The notes under the pieces are model-generated. The model worked only from the letters and a program-made list of their open reading frames with translations, did no database searches and had not been told where the DNA came from. DNA of 64,000 nt from UBA3951 sp050952125 (GTDB taxonomy: Bacteria > Bacillota > Sulfobacillia > Fermentithermobacillales > Fermentithermobacillaceae): NCBI GenBank assembly GCA_050952125.1, contig JBMNKK010000004.1, forward strand, positions 1 through 64,000. The letters run 5' to 3'. Positions 1 to 9,900 of this stretch are shown here, in pieces. Numbering within the stretch: the first letter of the stretch is position 1; each line of letters starts with the position of its first letter. The translations under genes and the position numbers were made by a program.

Positions 1-1
1 G

Positions 2-867
2 GCTCAGGCAGACTGGGGCGAGGTCAAGTACATAGAGAACGGTCGGAAAAAGAGGTTGTACTTCCTGGTCCTCACGCTGGGGTACTCCAGGGACATGTAT
101 GTGGAGTTCACGACCAGGAGCGATACCACGTCGCTCATCAAGTGTCTGATCCACGGCTTCGAGCACTTCGGCGGCGTTCCCCAGAAAGTGCTCTTTGACA
201 GGATGAAGACCGTGGTCTTGGATGTCGACAGCCAGAAGAACCCTATCTGGAACCCGCAGTTCCTGGACTTCGCCCTAACGTTCGGCTTCATCCCCGAACT
301 CTGTCACGCCTACAGGGCTCAGACCAAGGCAAGGTTGAGTCGGGGGTCAAGTACGTGAAGAGGAACTTCTGGCCGGAGAGGAAGTTCCGCGACCTCCTCG
401 ACCTCAACGGGCAGGCGCTCACGTGGTGCGCTAAAGTCGGGCGCCGGGTGCACGGCACGACCAACGAGAGGCCCGTGGACAGGTTCAAGGAGGAGAAGTT
501 GAACTCTCTGCCCAGGCCAGACACCCTAGTACGTTACCTAACCGAAATGCGCAAGGTAGCCAGGGACGGCTCCGTCTCCTTCAACAAGTCCTACTACGGG
601 GTACCCTGGCAGTTGGCGAGGAAAGAGGTCGCGGTGGTGGACCTTGGGTTCTCGGTAGAAGTTCGCTACCAGGACAAGAGAGTGGCGCTGTTCGAGAAGG
701 CCAGGACGCCCGGCACCAGGCAATCTGTCGAGGGCCAGTACAGCGGGATCCCCATGTCGGCTCCGGTGCCTCGGCGCGAGCCCCTGGGCATCCGGGTGCA
801 GGAGCCGGTGGTAGAAACCAGACCCCTATCGGTGTACGCGGCGGTGGCGGGAGGCGATGGCCGGTGA
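2..867 (+). pseudogene. istA: IS21 transposase IstA, 5'-truncated by the window and frameshifted
   Basis: IstA is the DDE-type integrase that cuts and joins IS21 ends. The visible part opens with AQADWGE, which carries the first catalytic Asp, and passes through FDRMKTVV. It breaks near 327-331 and resumes in another frame with VESGVKYVKRNF, which carries the catalytic Glu. The break reads ACCAAGGCAAGG where the family pattern (T-K-G-K-V-E-S-G) expects ACCAAGGGCAAGG, so one G is missing from a G run. The second segment runs to the TGA at 865-867, overlapping the istB start. Either the transposase is dead or this is a homopolymer sequencing error. The first residues lie outside the window. Confidence 0.88.
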
Positions 868-1628
868 TCGCCCTGGAGAAGGCGCGGGCTTGCCTCGAGA
901 CTCTGGGGCTCCTGCAGGCTTCGGAGATCCTTGATTCCAGGCTGCAGAAGGCCGCGGCCGAAAACGCCACCTACGCCGACTTCCTTTCCGACATCCTGGG
1001 AGAGGAGATCGCCAAGAGACACCAAAGGAACGTCGAAGCCAGGAGCAAACTGGCCCACTTCCCCTTCAAGAGGACGCTGGAGGAGTTCGACTTCGAGTTC
1101 CAGCCCAGCGTGGACAAGAAACTGGTCATGGAGTTGGCCACCTTGTCCTTCCTGAACGAGGCGGTGAACGTGGTGTTCCTGGGGCCGCCTGGGGTGGGCA
1201 AGAGCCATCTCTCGATAGCCCTCGGCATGGAGGCGGTCAAGCACGGGATCAGCGTGTATTTCACCAAAGCCCACGACATGCTGGCTGACCTGAAGAAGGC
1301 GCACGAGGAGGGCAGGATCCGCCGGAGAGTGGCCATGTACCTTCGGCCCAAGCTGCTGATCTGCGACGAGGTCGGCTTCCTTCCGCTGGACAGCCTCGAG
1401 GCCGACTTGTTCTTCCAGGTGGTGAGCGCCAGGTACGAGAGGTCGAGCACAATCGTGACCAGCAACAAGAGTTTCGGGGACTGGGGCGAGCTGATGGGCG
1501 ACGCGGTCCTGGCCAGCGCCATTCTCGACCGGCTGCTGCACCACTCACACATCATCAACATCCGAGGTGAGAGCTACAGGCTAAAGGAGAAAGTGCGCGC
1601 GGGAGTCTACTCGGGTCCGAAGGTCTAG
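864..1628 (+). CDS. istB: IS21 helper ATPase IstB
   Basis: IstB is the AAA+ ATPase that helps IstA choose and deform target DNA. The 254-residue protein is full length and intact. It has Walker A GPPGVGKSH near residues 107-115, Walker B LLICDEVGFLPL near 168-179, and the sensor stretch STIVTSNKSF. The start is GTG at 864, overlapping the istA stop (GTGA), which implies translational coupling. It ends 2 bases before the IS right-end repeats. It is the only accessory gene of the first 6 kb with no frameshift. A DnaC-like loader is the only alternative, and the istA neighbour rules it out. Confidence 0.95.
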   Translation: MIALEKARACLETLGLLQASEILDSRLQKAAAENATYADFLSDILGEEIAKRHQRNVEARSKLAHFPFKRTLEEFDFEFQPSVDKKLVMELATLSFLNEAVNVVFLGPPGVGKSHLSIALGMEAVKHGISVYFTKAHDMLADLKKAHEEGRIRRRVAMYLRPKLLICDEVGFLPLDSLEADLFFQVVSARYERSSTIVTSNKSFGDWGELMGDAVLASAILDRLLHHSHIINIRGESYRLKEKVRAGVYSGPKV

Positions 1629-1629
1629 A

Positions 1630-1687
1630 GGTAGGGGGGTCAGATCCCGGCCGGCGTTAGGGGGTCAAAATCACGTCGGCGTTGACA
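1630..1687 (+). repeat. IS21 right-end terminal repeats
   Basis: Two related units, GGCGTTAGGGGGTCA (1653-1667) and GTCGGCGTTGACA (1675-1687), follow istB. IS21 elements carry such multiple internal transposase-binding repeats at each end. A third, weaker GGGGGGTCA lies at 1633-1641. Confidence 0.65.
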
Positions 1688-1848
1688 CTCTCAAACTAGC
1701 CGCCAGAGATACGATGGTTCTATACCGTAGCATATAAACATTGAGTCAGCATTCCCGACAATCACAACGAAGAGAATTTTCGTAAGCACCATCACTAGAT
1801 GCGATGAATAGCCTGGGTTGATATGGCGCAACCTGGCTTGGAGGATGG

Positions 1849-2242
1849 GTGATCGGAAAGATGGACGCTGATAGGGTAATATCCCTCTTGGCCCAACTAG
1901 TGGCCAGGCTGAAAGCGGATTCGCTACGTCAATTGTCAGACAGCCCTTCGATGGACGAGGCCGCTATTCACGCGGTTCGAGTGGCTCGCAGGATATGTTT
2001 CGGTACCAGAGGGTTCTGTCTGGAATCGTCTAACCACTATTGCCTTGATGATGTCGGCCGCTTACGACGATATCGCCCTCGATCTGGCGTGCGATAGCGA
2101 TGAGTGCCTCAGTCTGACTATGCCAGAACGGATTCTGAGGCTATTGACCCAGGATCAGGAATACTACGCAAGGCAGGTGGGCCGACCCAATCCCCGCGTG
2201 GTCCTTCAATGGTGCCTTGGAGATTTTCCAAAAGGCGAATAG
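1849..2242 (+). pseudogene. Unknown small protein, probably one gene split by a frameshift
   Basis: A GTG at 1849 follows GGAGGATGG and opens a frame beginning MIGKMDADRVISLLAQLVARLK. After about residue 40 the neighbouring frame looks more protein-like (WLAGYVSVPEGSVWNRL, then YDDIALDLA, then TMPERILRLLTQDQEYYARQ) and runs to the stop at 2242. I infer one gene of roughly 130 residues with a frameshift near 1970-1985; two overlapping short genes is the alternative. I recognise no family. It converges with the minus-strand PIN gene, 3 bases between the stops. Confidence 0.35.
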
Positions 2243-2245
2243 AAG

Positions 2246-4136
2246 TTACAGTCTAGAACACAGGAAAACGAGCAACACCACCGAAATCGCCACTGCCACC
2301 CCCACAGCAACCCTTAATCGGCCAGCAGTCTTTCTCTCTTGATCGTACCGACTCGTGAGCTCTGCCAGGCGCTCATGAAGGCTATCGAGCTCACGTCTCT
2401 GTTCGACAACTCGCTCTGAAAGGTTGTCGATTCTGCTATTATCGCTAGCGCGTTGCTCAACCTGAGCCCGGTGCTTCTCCACGAGAGCGTCCATCCTGCA
2501 CTTCTATCGATCGCCTATTCTCCTCGTCGGTTGTAGCCTTATACCGATCGACCAGCAAATGAGCTTCCCTGTCCAATGCTAGACTCCGAAGAACGGCGTC
2601 TTGCCTCTCGGGAAGCAGACTCTTTATCGCCATTCCTGACTCGACAATATCATCGATGAACTCGCCTACGACCTCCGACTATATCCGGCGATAGAATTCC
2701 GATAGCGGAGGAAAGCAAAAGCCTGGCGTATTGCTCATCAGGAATCCCTGTGAAGTCAGGGGCAGCAAGCACCGACATAAGCTCTATGAATTCGTCAAAG
2801 CGAAGATCACGCGGTAGCTCCCGGGGGGCTGCTGCCTCACAGGTCAATCGAACTCTACGAAGGGACCGATCCAGGGTGAGTAACCATATTTTCCTGGTCG
2901 CGGGGTCATCTGAGTAATCAGATTGCCTCAGGCTGGCGATCATCATGAGATTGCGCGCGTCGTGCTCAATCGTTCGTTCTGCCATGGACATGCCATAGTT
3001 CCTTTTCGCTTCTAGAACCTGCGTCTTGAGCTTCTCCAAATCCTCCTGTACCACCTCATGGGCTCTATCATCGACACAGATACTGTAATCCCGAGGTAAG
3101 AATCTGCTCCAAATGCTCGTATTGTCGCAGATAGGTATCAAAATCCATGGTTCTCCTGTGGTTAAGAACATAATGCCAGATGAACTTGTTGCTGGTAAGG
3201 CTCATGTCAATCGGGGTCCTGCCGTCTCCGGAAGTATATCTGGCGTACAAGATCGAGGCAAGCCTTACCTGACCTCCAAACTCAGCGAGTGTGACCGACG
3301 AGACCCTCAGTGTACACCCGACTGTCGCGCACATTCTTGAGCGTGGCGACAACTGAATCGTGGAGCCTATGGTTGGGCAATAGCAGTGCGAAGATCACAT
3401 TAGTGTCTAGGTACAGGGTCCACTTTGCTATAGATTCGATCTGCAGTCTCTGGAACCCAGGGGTCGAGAACGAGCATCTTGTAGTAGAAACGTTCGCCTA
3501 TATAGGCTGGTCACGTAACTCGACACGAACTTGTTCCCCTGCAAGAGCGCGTCCCGGACTGATAAGAGCACATCGACCTTTTCCAGCTCTGATAGGCAAG
3601 TCTTGGCAAGCAGAGCCTCCAAAACTGGGAAGCCATGCCCATCCAATTCCGATTGATTCAGTAAGGTATTGCCAGAAACAATGGACGCAGTCAGGCTGCT
3701 GGCCTTCGCTTCCATCATTGACACTAGATCCTGTTTGACCGCCTCGAGCAGAGCTTTGCGTTTATCTAGAGGCGCAACCCCCCTTTGGAATAGATGCAAG
3801 GAGGCACTCATCGAATCCATTCTCGGCCTCCTTTGCCTCCTCAGCTTGCCGCCTCAGGTTAGACCTACCCAGTTCAGTCAATTGAAAAACTGATTCACCG
3901 ATTTGGTCAACAGTTCCATATTCGCATGCCTTCTGTATTCCTTCTAGAGCTCGATCTTCCTGGTACAATGTATTAAGCTGCATGATATCTGAGATCTTTC
4001 GGCAAATCTGCGAAACCGTTCTGGGAGCTGTACTATCAAGCAAAGCTAACTCAACAAGCTGTTTCTGAAGGAGAATGCGCACCGGTTCGCTTTTCCGGCT
4101 TTGAATAAGAAGGCCGTAGAGAACACGCTCATTCAT
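2246..4136 (-). pseudogene. PIN-domain nuclease-like protein with coiled coil and C-terminal membrane anchor, multiply frameshifted
   Basis: Read across frames this is a single gene of about 630 codons. In order: an N-terminal helical region starting MNERVLYGLLIQ (possibly winged-helix); a linker (MDSMSASLHLF..., ending YYKMLVLDPWVPETADRIYS); a PIN fold; a coiled coil (VEKHRAQVEQRASDNSRID); and a terminal membrane helix (VAVGVAVAISVVLLVFL). All four PIN acidic residues can be placed: Asp in YLDTNVIFALL, Glu in SSVTLAEFGG, Asp in IEHDARNLMM and Asp in WLLTLDRSL. Frame changes fall near 3800, 3500, 3430, 3310, 3095, 2660 and 2490. PIN domains are metal-dependent RNases, often toxins. Here a membrane-anchored RNase is inferred, working with the overlapping upstream gene. 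As written the gene cannot make the full protein, so it is either decayed or badly sequenced. Confidence 0.6.
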
Positions 4137-4751
4137 TCGGCGTGCCCCCCTTCTCTGACCCTGGGCCCCAGACTGTGGAACTTGCGGACTTCATCGGCGA
4201 ATATCTTGTCCCATTTTTCTAGGTATGCATCTACTAACTGGTCTCCTTGGTCCTTGAAGAAGTCGGTTGCGGCAGCACGAGAGCCAACCAAAGAATAGCG
4301 CCAAACGAGTACCGCTAAAGCAAGTGAAACAACAGCAAGAAAACGGTAAGCCCCATCGTGTAATACTCCAACCTGGTAAGAGCACTATCAAGCATCTGCT
4401 CGCGGAACTGCAGACTGTCGGCCCACTTACCTATCTCAGCGAGAGCCGTGTTGATACTGTCTGCCGATTCTGCCATTTCCCTCATCCCCTCATACCTGAT
4501 GACGGCTGCAGCTGCCTTCTTGATCCGGCAACTTTGCCAGACTTGACAATTGTAACTTCGCTGTCTATATGTCCAAACCTCTCTAAGAAGCAACAGGAAT
4601 CGACTGACTCGTATTTCGTAGTGAAGCCTGCATCGGGCCGCGTAGCCCGGCGTACATTACCGGATCCGACGAACGGCACTAGTATCCCTGCTCCAAATGC
4701 GTCGTTCATGAATGGCCATATCTTCCAGCATTTGCGTTTGTGATCCTTCAT
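4133..4751 (-). pseudogene. Single-pass membrane protein, partner of the PIN gene, frameshifted
   Basis: Joined across two frame changes (near 4535 and 4320) this gives about 205 residues. It has a soluble N-terminal part (MKDHKRKCWKIWPFMNDAFG), a helical segment (ESADSINTALAEIGKWADSL), one membrane helix (YYTMGLTVFLLLF, continuing LALAVLVW) and a charged tail ending VREGGHAE. Its TGA at 4133-4135 overlaps the ATG of the PIN gene (ATGA), so the two were translationally coupled. The family is unknown to me. The start at 4751 is the best ATG but has no clear ribosome site, so the N-terminus is uncertain. Confidence 0.5.
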
Positions 4752-4893
4752 CGGACAAAGCGTTGTCGGTGTTCGACAGGTTCCCGCTTCAGGACGGACA
4801 GAGTAACTTCCACACTCATACCTCAGTGTCGAGTCCACCAGTGGCGTGGTAGTTCGTTCAGTGTGCACGCCGTGGTCGATGGCACGGCATGGA

Positions 4894-5958
4894 TTAAGAC
4901 GGGTACTTCCTTGGAACCTGTGTCGTTGTACACGGCACCGGACAATTCGCTGGAGGCGCGTCTAACTCTCCTAATAGACTTACCTGCTGGACCGTGGTAG
5001 AGCGGCCACCCATGTACCGCTCAGTTTCGGAGCGGCGCTCATGGCCCACCTGCTCCATGACCTGCAGTTCAGCTGCCGCTGCTCTGCATCCCGTCTCTGT
5101 ACCCAACCTCTGGTACTCTTCCTGGACGTACAGGTATCGAAGTCCATGAATGCTCAAGCCCGCTCTTCGCGCCCACTGGGCGTGTTATGGGCCGTTTGTC
5201 GTCCGATCGCTATCCTGGACTCTCGCTCCGATGCCTGCGGATGAACTCCTGGACTTCGTGTTTGAACTGCGGAACACTCATCGACTCCGGACAGAACACG
5301 TACGATCCTCGAGGCACTCCGTCAAGACACGCTGCCAGCAAGTCGCTGGCATCAGGGCTGAGTGGGATCGATCTGACCTTACCGTTTTTTCCCCTTGACA
5401 GTAAGGAGACCCGTTCTCAGAGCAGCTTCGACTTGATGCCTGCGGAGTGCTGAGACTTCGTTGAGCCGGAGTCCCGTCAGCCGAACCAGTTCCATAATGC
5501 GTGCGATGTGCGGCTTTCCAGCAGAGCGGGCCATGTCGGTCATAGCCACCAGCTCCCTCTCGGTCCACTCGCGATGAACGCCCATCCGCGAATCGTGGGC
5601 AATACCGATGGCCTTGTTGACTCCAGCACCTTTCGCAATGGGGTAGCGAGCCTTTGGCGTTTGATCGTGCAGCCATCTTATCGCGGACAGCTCGGTCTCG
5701 ATGTACTTGCTAGATAGTCCGCGTCCCTTGAGCACTCTCGACGTACGCCAGAATGTGTTTTTCGTGCAGATTGCCCAGACGTTGGACCCGAAAACTGTCG
5801 GCCAGCCATTTGAACGAACCTGACGCAGGCGTCTGCGTACCTACGTCGGGTCTGCGTAGCTTCCCTGCCGAGCATGGTTCAAGACTGCTTCCAGTTGCCT
5901 TAGCAGGTTCACTCTGAAGGGGGCGTCTCGCCTTTGGACTGGACGTATCTAGTTTCAC
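4894..5958 (-). pseudogene. Tyrosine recombinase/phage-type integrase, multiply frameshifted
   Basis: The pieces line up as a tyrosine recombinase. They are an N-terminal core-binding part (TRRRYADACVRF; LGNLHEKHILAYVES; YIETELSAIRWLH), the catalytic Arg in LVRLTGLRLNEVSAL, a beta hairpin (TVKGKK then KVRSIPLSPDASDLL), the HxxR box in LSIHGLRYLYVQ, and the His/Tyr end GHERRSETERYMGG. Frame changes lie near 5830, 5735, 5390 (an A6 run) and 5170. AGGAGGT nine bases before a GTG at 5958 gives a plausible start. The enzyme would have moved this island; the tRNA-Pro-like sequence 0.8 kb away is the likely attachment site. As written it is inactive. Confidence 0.7.
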
Positions 5959-6742
5959 GTGGCTGTACCTCCTGATGCAAATAGTGAGCTAAGGCTATGG
6001 TCGATTTCTTCTGGTTTACTATCTCGAATCTTCACTGATCCGAGCCTTTAACTCAGGTTTTTCAACCTCAGCACAATCTGTCTCTGTTGATGTGTTGCTT
6101 TCAAAGATCTGCTCGATGAGCAAAAACTCGCATTCCCCGGGTGGGGTGAGACACTATGCCTCCGCGAATCTGCGTATGCCCTTGGTAAGGGTGCGTGCAC
6201 GCACGCGACGCAGGGCTCCGGCCACGGGCTGACACTTGACGGCTGTCAGCACACCGATGACAGAGGTGTTGTAGGGGCGAATGAGCCCCGTAATCCCGAC
6301 TTCGCTGGACCGAGAACGTCGGGAGGAAGCAACCGGGGTTCTGGACCCAGAACCCACGTAACACAAGGAGATGTGAGGCTTACGCGCCTCTGTGTTGGCC
6401 ACCGCACGATCTTGGTTGGCCCGGTATGTCAAACGGGTTTCCGTTGTGGAACCCGTGGAAGAGGGGGTATTGGGGGTCTGCCACCAAAGCATAGTGGAGA
6501 TCAAGCCCTGGATCATGTCAGGGCACTTGTGAGTGTTAGACGGATTCCCGTCATGCGGAAACCCGAAACGCCAATACGGCGAAGCAATAGTGTCAAGTCT
6601 TGCACGGGCGACAGCGCGATCGCATGGCAAGTCGAACTTGAGTGCAGATCGTGTGCAGGTAGGTTGGGAACACGCAGGAAAGCCTGAGATCATTGAGAAG
6701 GATTCCAGGACAAAGCCCGTGCTACGGGGACTAATCGGGAGA
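5959..6742. other. 784-base stretch with no supported gene
   Basis: No frame here has a ribosome site, a family motif or a neighbour overlap that supports a gene. The only clear element is the AGGAGGT ribosome site of the integrase at its left edge. The stretch lies between the integrase and the tRNA-Pro-like site, where an integrative element would keep its attachment-region arms. Confidence 0.4.
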
Positions 6743-6819
6743 GCGGGAGACAGCCTGGGAAGATGCTCGTATGTTTTGGGACCATGAGGCCGCAGGTTCA
6801 AGTCCTGTCTCCCCGACCA
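6743..6819 (+). other. Partial tRNA-Pro(UGG), putative attR of the integrated island
   Basis: From 6775 the sequence reads as a proper tRNA 3' half: anticodon loop TTTGGGA (anticodon UGG), stem strand CCATG, variable loop AGGCC, T arm GCAGG-TTCAAGT-CCTGT, acceptor strand CTCCCCG, discriminator A and encoded CCA ending at 6819. The 5' half is damaged: the acceptor strand reads CGGGAG instead of CGGGGAG, about four bases of the D stem are missing, and the anticodon stem has a mismatch. Intact from the anticodon loop to the 3' end with a poor 5' half is what tRNA-targeting integrases leave at the distal junction. I infer attR, with the intact tRNA left of position 1. A real but unusual tRNA is less likely. 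Confidence 0.55.
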
Positions 6820-6906
6820 TGTTGTCTGTCGATAGCGGTAGAGTCCCTTGCCCTGCAGCCCCAGTCCTCATACTTTGAAACTCACTCACCCTAGCCTCAG
6901 GTCTCC

Positions 6907-9900
6907 TCACCTCAGACTCTCGAGAATCGCCCCAACCAGCCGGAAGAACACCGTGCAAGCCTCGGCTCTAGTCGAATTGGCCTTAGGGTCAAAGACGTTG
7001 TCGGGCTTGCCCTGTATGAGGCCAAATTGCTGGCACAGATACACCGCTTCCAGCGCGTACTGGCTGATATCTGCCTCATCTCCAAAAGAAGCCTTCTCGG
7101 CCACGAGGTCCAGGTTGTAGGCTTTGTACTTCAGATATCGCAGGAATATGGCGCACATCTGCTCCCTGGTGATGGGCTGATCCGGGCCAAAGGTGCCGTC
7201 GTCGTGGCCTCCTACGATCCCGTTCTGAGATGCCCACGCCACGGCCTGCGAATACCATTGGCCTGGGGGAACGTCGGGGAAACCGCCGCCAACCCCGGGT
7301 GGCGTTCCGCCCGTTACTGACGTTCCGCCAACACCGTCCAACCTAGACAAGACCGTCACAAACATGGCTCTCGTCATGCTGCTGTTCGGAGCGAACAGCC
7401 TCTCGCCCACTCCGCCGAACAGGCCTCTGGCAGCCGCGAACGCGATATACCTCGATGCCCAGTGCTCGCCGACATCGTCAAATCCTCCGGTGTATCTCAG
7501 ATAGCCGTAGAGTCCGTTTACGGGCGCCACAAACACGAGCTTCCCATCCTCCACCTTGGACAGCGGGACAATAACCCGTGTGCCGTTCACCAAGTGGTAC
7601 GGCACGAACTCATCGTCGCCGGCGTCCTCTGGGAGAACGAGAGTCACAAGCTGTCCTGCGTTCGCCCATATGCTGGCGCCAGGCCCGGCATACTCGTCCT
7701 CGTCATCGGGTGGCGAGTCGGATCCGGCGGGCGCAAAGTGTGCCGTCACGGTCACATCGCCGTCCGGCATCACAAACGTGGTGGACGCTGCATATTGATT
7801 GAGGAATGTCCCATCGCCGGACGGTCCGCCTGAGGATGACCACTGGACAAACCGGTACCCGGAGCTCGGAACGGCAGTGATGCCTACATGGTCACCCGCC
7901 ACGAAGTAACCGTCACCAGCGCCGGACACGCTTATGAACGCTTGCCCGCCAATCGTGGCACCCGTCACCAGACGGCTCGCCTGGCCGTCGAAGGCTTCGG
8001 CGCCGAAGGTGGCAGCGGCGGTCATAGACGCGCCTTCGGCCACCCTGTAGCTCCCGACCACATACCCGATGCTCCCGGGCCCAACCGTAAGCAGGCCGCT
8101 GGAATCAACCGTAACCGTGCCTCTTACGGCAAAAGCCTGCCAGTCGACCAGGTCGCTGTCGGTTAGGACAAACTTCCCGGCACCCGGCGAACGCGACCCC
8201 GAGCCGGTGCTCGCGACCAGTGTCAGCTGAGTTTGTCTGCCGACGTTGGTGCGCAGGTTATTGTTGGAGAAGAGCTGCCCGTCCATGTAGATGTCCAGCT
8301 CGGATATGTCCGCAAGACCCCTGTTCGACACCTGGCAGATGGCCTTCGCGAAGTTGCCCATTTCGTCGGCCGCCAAGATGAGAATCTCATGGGACGACAC
8401 GCCAGGGCCGACGTTACATGTGAAACTGAACACCCCGTCGTTGTCCATGCTGCCGCCAAGTTCGGCGACGGTCTTCGGCTGCCCGCCGAAAAGGGGCACG
8501 CCATCCACAACGACCGTGAACAAGGCGCCGGGATCGGACACGCCCGCGATAAGCAGGGAACCGTCCTGGTCGAAGAAACCCCCATTGGTCGGAGAAGACA
8601 GCATCAGTTTCGGCGGCATCGTGTCCACGGTGAACGAGTGACTGAACCGGAAACTGTCGCCTTCCTCATCCTTCCCCTGAATGAGGAGGGTATGGTCGCC
8701 GTCGGCAAGACCCGCGAGGCTGATGTTCACCGCCGTCGTCGGAGCCCCAAACTCCCCTGCCTGCGCATCCGAATCCAGAGTCCACGTGCCTGCAACCGGC
8801 ACGCTGGATGTCGCGACGAACTCCACATCCGGAACCGCAAAGGTCTCGCGCTGCGCGGGAACGATGGCCGGATTCCCTTCATCGTCCTGGCCGGGCTCCA
8901 TGCGGGTGAGGATCTCATGCGGTGTGCTGCTCGCGATTTCAATAACCGGCGGCGTGACCGCCCGCAACTCCGCGGCGCCGGAAAGCACTTCGCCACTGCA
9001 TACGGTGAAGAGGACGGTCGTTCCACCTGAGTCGTAGACGTTCTTGAAAGCCCGAACCCCAACCTTGTAGGATTTCCCGGGCTCAAGGGCGTGCTGAGCA
9101 GGCTGGCCGGTATCATCCACCCCGGATACCCGTCCGCCTACAAAGAGCGGCGGCAGCACCATGCCTCCGGAGCCGTCACTCTGCTTCTCCCTCACCAAGT
9201 TAACGAACGGAGTGGGTACATAGTGGCCGGAATCGCCTCTCTCGTAGACGTTCAGTATATAGCCGTCATAGCGGTTAGGAGCCTCGTCATTCTGGACGTC
9301 GACACGGAACATGAGATCCCCGGCGTTGGCGATAGTTACTACATCGGGGTCGTCCGGCTGTGCGGTGTTTACCCAGGATACGCTGGCTGTGCTGCTGGTT
9401 ATAGTACCCTTCACCGCATCAGCCTCGGTGTAGACCGCGCGGACGTAGTAGTCGCCGGTCGGGAGATCGCCGGGGATCGGGAAGGTCGCCTGACGGTCGC
9501 GGATGTCTTGCTCATCGGGCGCTCCGGTCTTGGGCTGCTCCAGAGTCCCCAGGTAGAACCCTCCGTCGGTGAGGGTTTCTCCCTGTCCATCGTCGGTGGT
9601 GAGGTAGAAACTCACCGAATCGAGCTCATTGAGACCGGTACCGTCCCAGGTGCCCGCGACATTGCGGCCATCCGGGCCCAACGTGCCATTCACGGAAGTC
9701 AACTCGGGGATGGCCGCCACTCCGTACAACACGATATCCGTTGCGACGGGCGTCGTGATGTGCCAAGTCTTGTCGAGGTTGCTCGCGTCTGGAAACGCGA
9801 CCCACAGAGTGGCCATCTTCTTGTCGGAATCGTATGTCAAAGTGGAGTTGGCTCCAGTATCAGGATGAAGGACCAGCCCATACGCATTGCCGGAGCCGTC

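Larger units (their letters stand above)
1..1687 (+). mobile_element. IS21-family insertion sequence, left part outside the window
   Basis: The order istA then istB with a GTGA stop/start overlap is the standard IS21 layout. The right end after istB contains two copies of a GGCGTT..GTCA/GACA motif and closes with GTTGACA at 1687. Its reverse complement begins TGTCAAC, a typical IS21-type terminus. The left end and the first part of istA lie before position 1, so the target duplication cannot be checked. The istA frameshift suggests the copy cannot move by itself. Confidence 0.85.

Noticed and set aside
6154..6801. Long minus-strand open frame starting MNLRPHGPKTYEHL, and its neighbour containing VGETGLEPAASWSQ
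   Set aside because: These peptides are the reverse-strand reading of the tRNA-Pro-like sequence, a familiar annotation artefact; no ribosome site or family supports them.
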